Source: Verpa conica (Eukaryota; Ascomycota; Pezizomycetes; Pezizales; Morchellaceae). Taken from it: a stretch of DNA of 64,000 bases. The DNA lies in assembly GCA_033030425.1 (NCBI GenBank), contig JAUFSD010000002.1, positions 1,612,001-1,676,000 of the forward strand, given 5' to 3'. The position numbers were made by a program, and so were the translations under genes. This document shows, piece after piece, positions 57,514 to 64,000 of the stretch (position 1 is the stretch's first letter; every line of letters starts with the position of its first letter). Under the pieces are notes generated by a model. The model worked only from the letters and a program-made list of their open reading frames with translations, searched no databases and was not told the origin of the DNA.

Positions 57514-60500
57514 ATTACTCTTTGGTGGTTTGTCTTGGGGCTATAGTGTGCGGCTGTTTTTGTGTTTTTGATAAACACAATTTAGTTTTCTTCATATTAA
57601 GACTTAAGTAGTCTTCATTCAATAAAAAAGTGGTATCCTTTACAATTTGTTAAACTGTGACACTGCTAGTAATTTCTGTCGAGTGATATTCTGTGAAAAA
57701 GCATTATAGCTATTTCTTGTGATACTTTGGGCACCGGCGCTCTCCGGGGTCTAGCCGAAAGATGATGCTGAAAGGTTTTGGCTGACTTTGAAATTATTAA
57801 AAAAATAACTATATAGCTTCGAGAGTCCCCTAGGGTATATTTCCTGGCTAGCGCTAGTTAAGTAGAAATTAAGACTTGTATAATAATCGCGGAGTCATAG
57901 GTGCCCAACTACATGTATAAATTAACCCTCGATCGCTATGTACCTTGCCTCTCAGCAAATGTGCCACTAATAGTGTATATTCTGTATAACAAAAAATATT
58001 CAAAGCGGTATTACTTTAGAGTATTGACTTGTCATTTTCTTGTTCTTAGAAAGTAAAAGGGATCATAGCATGACAGGAAGTATAAATGTCACGAAATGTC
58101 ACGCAACTGTATGAGGGGCACCCGGAAGTCATGCATGCTTATATAACAACGCAGAAGTACCATACTCTAGCGCAACACAAACACCAAAAATGGATATAGG
58201 CTTCAAAACTACACTTGACCTACTGCTCTTGAGAACATAATATCTAGTATTGATTCATGAAAAATGATCATACTAAGCGAAAAATGACAGCAAGGGGTAA
58301 GCCCAGAGCCAACAAGCGGATAAATATTTCCATTCACTGATTTTTCTTGCTAGGATCAAACTATGCGCGCTTGAATTGAAATTGTAGCTTCTCATTATAA
58401 TTATCAATTGTGGTTAAGAATTGCGTGTTGTTGCTTTTGTGGTCACAATTCCGGGTACCCTCGTACACTTATAGTAAAGCCAACCTAGATCTAGAATTAG
58501 CCTAGTCGAACCTATATATTCTAGTTATAACTTACTCTGTGCCCATAGCTAGACTTGATGATCCAGGCCAATAGAAGATTATAGATGTAACTCAGGAAGA
58601 CCGCTTATCAGCCATATAACGTGGTATAGGGAGATATCACAATAGTTCTCTGTCGCCTAATTACTTTATTTATGTTGTCTAGTAATAAAACGGCTACAAA
58701 CAGAGATATAGACCGGGGTTCTTTTATAGACTGCAGCTAAAATTCACCCCCAAGCTGCGCACAATAGCCTCTTGAGGGGATCTAGAAACTGTTAGGGGAA
58801 CTATATAGATAGTATTAGGGCTTGTATCCCTATATACTTAGTAGAGGAAAATTATATATAGAATTATTGGATCTAATTCTGCCGAGTGTACGCTGTCTTC
58901 TGGTTCGCGATTCGGTTTTTGATGGATAGTCTAGAACCGCTGTGCGCAGTAATCTATTAGCTATTGGGGCACTAACTTATGCCCTGGAAATTACATCCTG
59001 TTTTATATGACTAACCCAGCCTTGTGCCCGGTTAGAGTCCCTATAGGGTTTCTGGGTATATAGTCTCCGGCAGGAAAGATCGAGAAACCAGGGTTAGTGA
59101 GCAGGGGCCCAACAGCCAGTACAATTACTATAATCTTTGCCACAATACTGAAAAGCCAATAGAAACCCTAAATTTGAACTCCACGTTTCTCGATCTTTGT
59201 TGCCGGAAGCTGTACCAATGAATAAATCCTTTCGTCGGGCGCTGAAAGTTTCTGCACCCAGTGAGGTTGCTTTTCCGGATCTAGCATGACAAGCCCCGTA
59301 GAAAGTACTGAGCCTGAGTCTGCGGAATAAATCGGATACCCTTCTTTCTGGTAACAGCTTTGGTTCGTCTAAAAATTTCAGCCGCGACTTTACGTATGGT
59401 GGGATATGGAACAACATTATATAGTGAGATGCAGCTGGTATATAAGCCCAGGGCGGTATACTCGGGCAAAAAGAATCCGAACATACAAGCTGCAAGTAGG
59501 CTATTTAGTCCAAAGAGTTTCTAAATCAGCACAAATCAGAAGCCATTACCACCAAAACTCATGTTCAGGTTCCTCTTACCTGCCTCGAGTACTTAGGGCG
59601 ACGTTTGACACGTGTGTGCTATTGAGGGATCTTCCTAGCGCGCTCGAACACATCAACCAGGCGTTTTCCGCTATAAAAGATTGGACGGCCCTTCGATTCT
59701 TAGCTCAGCTCTGGGCATATGACAGCAGTACGTAATAGGTGGGTTTTTATCATTGTGCTTGGGTGGCCAATCAATACGCCCTAAAGATCAGAGGATTCTG
59801 CTTGGCTGTAACTGGAACATATGAGCGCTAGGCTGCCACCACATGCTGTGTTGTACACAGCCGAGAAGATACCCTATTATCATGCATATGAGTTAGCGCC
59901 CCCTGCTGGGAGTCGATGTCTTAGCTGACGTTAGAACTTCCATTATCACATATAATACACAGATAAAAGGTCCCAAGGATACATATATATCAGTATATTA
60001 GCAGTATCTACAGCGGCCAGAAAGATATTTGTAGAAGTGTGCTAAATGATTCTATTGGTCTCTCAGGTTCCAGGCGAGGGTTCTTATAACGGTAGTAATC
60101 CCTTGTTTTTGTGACCTTGCTGGTCACTGTACTAGATGCTCAACTATATGCACCCATGTGCGAATCTAGTTGATCCTCCAAACATTGCAAAATTACGGGT
60201 ACCAAGCCTACTGCAAGGCAAAGCAATCAACCAACGACAGCAGTTATGTATCATCGCTAAAGGTATTTCTACACCCAGGGGTCGAATGAGCCTAATCTTT
60301 ATTTGGTGCGTGGTTATTTCTTTTGTTAGGCTGCTAGAGATTGGAATTGACAAGCTAGCCTTTTTATTTGTCTGTTAAGGTAAAACATGAAGTGACAACA
60401 GCCGTAAGCTTAGAATTGGCAGTCTATAGGATCGAATATTCACTGATTCGCTCACCCTCCCGTAGTGCGTTTCAGCTATAGCTAGTTGCTATATAACCCC

Positions 60501-60611
60501 CACATCCGTATATCAATCTAGTCACTGAATCGTTTTCATTCTTCATTCACCAGCTTAAACAAATTTTCTAAATAAACCTCACTCTGGGGATCCCCCGCTA
60601 TAATATCAACT
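57514..60611. other. 3.1-kb intergenic region
   Basis: AT-rich. Overlapping frames on both strands at 59094-59735 (133 minus, 109 plus) have no recognisable domain, and neither is called. The right edge is the promoter of the bestrophin-like gene, with a TATATAAC near 60490. Confidence 0.5.
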
Positions 60612-62210
60612 ATGGATAACTCCAAATCGACCCCACCACTATTAATTTCTCCCCTAATCGAGAGCAATGAAAAACAAGACGCTACTAGGACCTATCATGC
60701 CCGAACTCTATCGCAGGAATCTCAAAATGATAAGACTTCGAGACTCATGCTTGCTTTGACCGACCCATTCTCGACTCTCTTGCAGTCACATGATAAGGAA
60801 ACAATAGATCTAGATGATTACTTCGTATGTTTGCTCCTTTTATGAAATTCCGAAGCTTGTAACTCCGGTGGAAGGTACTAATCGAACTTGTAGTCTGGAC
60901 CATTGGACCCGACAAGATATTCGAGGCTCCCACATTTCATGAGAATGCATGGGTCAATTACACCAATGATGATTATACCGATGGCTTTTGTCTGTATCTG
61001 GGCTACTTTAATCACAGTAATCAGTGAGAAGGTGTATAAGCTTAAGGTCGATTCGGTACTCCTTACGGTACTAGGTTTTGTCGTTAGTTTGTCCCTTTCA
61101 TTCAGGTCATCGACGGCATATGAGCGCTATATTGAGGGAAGAAAGTAAGTCCTATCAAGAAATCCTAAACTTGTGGGAATTCATACTTACGTAGTTCTAA
61201 GATTCTGGCAACAACTCATCCTCCACTCCCGAAATCTTGCCCGTGTATTGTGGATCCATGCCAAGGAACGTGAAGGTGATGATGGCAAAGAAGACCTGCT
61301 GGCAAAACTTTCCGCAATCAACCTCATCCTCGCTTTCGCCCAATCCGTCAAACACAAGCTCCGACACGAAGTTGAATATGACTATCGGGACCTGAAGCCT
61401 TTGATCGATAACCTCTCTACCTATGCAAAATCCGCCCGCACTGACGACACCCCTGCAAAAACCCATAATCAACTTACTCGGAAGGTCCAGACATGGGCTT
61501 GCAATCTTGGCCTTACTATCTTCCAGAGAAACCCACAGAAGGCAGCTAAAAAAGCCATTAGGGCCGGGAGACATCATGGAAATCTCCCGTTTGAGATTAT
61601 GACACATATCGGTGCTTATATCGACCATATTATGGTTAGGACGTCGACACTTACGGCTCCTTGTTGGCATACACAAGTAAGCGGGAGCCAATTAAGTATG
61701 ATGGATGCATATGGAGGCTGTGAGAGGGTTCTGCAGACGCCTTTGCCGCTCGCATACTCCATAGCCATCTCTCAGATCACCTGGCTGTACGTTCTCATGC
61801 TACCGTTCCAGCTATATCCAAAACTCGGATGGGTTTCGATCCCAGGGACAGTTGTTGCCGCGTATATCATCCTGGGTATTGCGGCTATCGGTTTGGAGAT
61901 TGAGAATCCTTTTGGTAAAGATGTGAACGATCTTGATCTTGACAGGTACTGTGAAGGGCTCCGGATGGACCTAAATGTGCTCACTTCCATGCCCGCACCA
62001 AAGAGCGAGGATTGGATTATGAAAGATAGTAATAAGCCAATATGGCCATACTCATCTGCTGGGTATAACGACTGGAAGAGTAGGAGTATAGAGGAGATTA
62101 GAAGTGCGTTGGCTCATAAGGTCGACCATCAGGCCGTGCTATTGATGAATAAGGAAAATGAAGAGACTAGTGCCCAGAGGGAGGAGGAGCCGAGTGGGGG
62201 GGATGTGTAG
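60612..62210 (+). CDS. Bestrophin/UPF0187-family membrane channel protein
   Basis: Three exons: 60612-60824, 60894-61144 and 61202-62210, giving 490 residues. Residues 1-70 are a polar N terminus. LPHFMRMHGSITPMMIIPM opens the channel domain, with membrane segments at MIIPMAFVCIWATLITVI and SVLLTVLGFVVSLSLSF. SSTAYERYIEGRKFWQQL is formed across the second intron and is a family hallmark. ITWLYVLMLPFQLYPKLGW and AAYIILGIAAIGLEIENPFG follow, then the acidic DVNDLDLD cluster that in animal bestrophins binds calcium. Fungal members are predicted anion channels of the plasma or inner membranes. The C terminus is Glu-rich and probably disordered. All phases close. Confidence 0.92.
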
Positions 62211-64000
62211 CTTCAGTGGTATAGATTTTTAGTTGTTTATTGATTTATACACCTCCAGTAGGTAATATGGGACCGGATACATTTTATTTGTTTTCAGAAT
62301 TTCCGCTTCTTGTAGTACTGTTGTTTTTATGGTTGTTTTTATTCTTTTATTCTTAGCTAATATACTATTTTCATGCATTGCATACTCTGTCCTATCCAGT
62401 CATTAGAACAATGATATAGTACCGTAGTAAAGCGAATCTAGCGTAAATACCCTGAGATATAGCTATATTATCCCCAGAATTGGTTTTCTAAAGTGACCTG
62501 CGGAAAACTGAAGTGTTAGAGCTTGACTATCCAAAAACTGGAAAAGATGGGTTTCAAGGGATTTTTGAACCCCAAGATTATTGGGTGACGAGAAGCCAAC
62601 AAGGCATGGGGGAAGCAGGGGTGGTACGGCTTAGCTTCCGGGTAAGCCCATAAATGCTATTGGACCGGGATATCTTGACCAGAGAAAGCCTGAAAAGAGG
62701 CTTGCTTGGGAGTCTCAATTACTTATATTCAAGGAACCCACAATATTGAGGACAAGAAGCTAGTTCGATTTTCTTTTGAGGTAGGATTTGGGAAATTTGA
62801 GGTGATTTTATACTCCTGGATATAGTGATAGATGTAATTATTAAGTAGCTATTCTAGTAGTGAGATACAAGCTAGTCCGGCAGAATAATCCCCTCATTGA
62901 TATATACGAAACATTCTTGGGAGGTCTTTCCTGGTGTAGTTTATTGGTGGAAGTTTTTATTGACCATCCGCCTAGTAATCAGCTGGTACACGGTGGAGGG
63001 GTACAGAATGTAGCCTATGTAGCTATATGATCATGGATTCTACCAGATACCAGGATCACCTCGAACCACCGAGTATAGTAATCGGCCACGTCATAATTCA
63101 TTGTAGAATAATGTTTGCGATTGTCATGGTATACAATCGATCACATACCTAAGATTATTTTAGGCCGTAGGGCGAATAACCGAGATAATCACTGAGTATA
63201 CTAACTCAAGGCCCGTACGCTTAATTAATTGGCTCAATGAGTTTTGAGGTTAGAAGAGGCGACGTCGATCACTTTTGTCTCATACCACTAGCTTATCTGA
63301 GGCTACTTTTAGTACCACGCTCCTTGGTGCCGTTAATTGAATTACCAAGCTCTTACTTTCAACTGAGATAAAGTCTTGCAGCGCGCAGAATAGCCTATGA
63401 TCATAAGACACCTCATCTCCTCTACATCAAGAACAGAGTTATTTTCAGGAAGTTATATCTATACGCAAGGTACTGAGTTCAAACCACGGGGGAGTTTTTC
63501 AATGTACCTTACATTAAAATCATCATATGTCGAGCCTCTTCCACTTTAAAAGAAATGACTCAAGAAAGTTCGCAGAGTAGATCAGGAATATCCCACGTGG
63601 ATTTTAGCTAGACTTATTTGATTAATTTGCGCATACAGAGATGCAAGAGGGTAGCTTGGCCATGACCGCACGTAGCTATGTACATACACCTAAGGCCAAA
63701 CCAGTACCCCAGTAACCCCAACTTACAACCTGAATATTGATTTTATCGAGCGCTTGTCTATTCCACTCTAAAAAATTACGTTTTTGATAGGTAACGGTCC
63801 AGGGAAATTTGTTCGCTTGACTAAATTAAGGTATTCTTTAGGCTTTGGTATCTATGATGTATGATCGCAGGGCCTTGAGACACTGGTATGATGCGATGAA
63901 ACTTGGTTCATCGGGTAACTGTACACGTAACTAGGCGACCTTTAAGAATGGACTGGGCCCAAGGTCTTCGGAAGGTCTATAATTCCCATACTATATAGGT
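62211..64000. other. Intergenic region to the window end
   Basis: 3' flank of the bestrophin-like gene followed by AT-rich DNA. No open frame of note, and no RNA gene or repeat that I can support. Confidence 0.5.

Noticed and set aside
59094..59735. Overlapping frames of 133 (minus) and 109 (plus) residues
   Set aside because: Neither has a domain I know, and each can be the shadow of the other. Left uncalled.

Overview
The window looks like nuclear DNA of a filamentous ascomycete (Pezizomycotina). The protein-coding genes are split by short introns (50-170 nt, GT-AG with CTAAY-like branch sites), and they include a Zn2Cys6 transcription factor, secreted plant cell-wall enzymes (GH10 xylanase, PL3 pectate lyase), a But2-type secreted protein, a methylcitrate-cycle dehydratase and a bestrophin-like channel. 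Intergenic DNA is long and AT-rich. The class is not certain. I saw no rRNA, convincing tRNA, CRISPR array or prokaryotic operon.

Layout, left to right. Zn2Cys6 regulator (709-3401, -); a 6.4-kb stretch without a supportable gene; APC-family permease (9824-11664, -); aldo-keto reductase (12873-14185, -); a 4.3-kb gap; GH10 xylanase (18450-19622, +); pyroglutamyl-peptidase-like C15 peptidase (20510-21389, +); mitochondrial 2-methylcitrate dehydratase (22547-24373, -). Next comes a 9-kb nest of retroelements (24705-33786). After it lie a single-pass membrane protein (34851-35711, +), a 764-residue orphan (36307-38601, -), a type-I glutamine-synthetase-like enzyme (39670-41552, -) divergent from an SDR dehydrogenase (42065-43374, +), a But2-like secreted protein (44340-45083, -), a dienelactone hydrolase (48393-49521, -), an AIF/FSP1-like flavoprotein (51141-52331, -), the PL3 pectate lyase (56585-57513, +) and a bestrophin/UPF0187 protein (60612-62210, +).

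Exon structures were worked out by hand from splice signals, phase and family conservation. All reported multi-exon models close in frame.

The most informative region is the retroelement nest, which can be read at base level. A 5'-truncated non-LTR (LINE) element is bounded by a 16-bp target duplication and ends in an A-rich tail. Its reverse-transcriptase ORF is split by a Ty3/gypsy chromovirus with a 5-bp duplication. That element's own reverse transcriptase is split by an inverted solo LTR of the same family, with another 5-bp duplication. Removing each insertion in silico restores the reading frame at both junctions. The LINE ORF, which must be the oldest, is undamaged, while the younger gypsy element carries many one-base indels. 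I did not find an obviously new multi-gene system. The genes are mostly metabolic or secreted functions without clear clustering.
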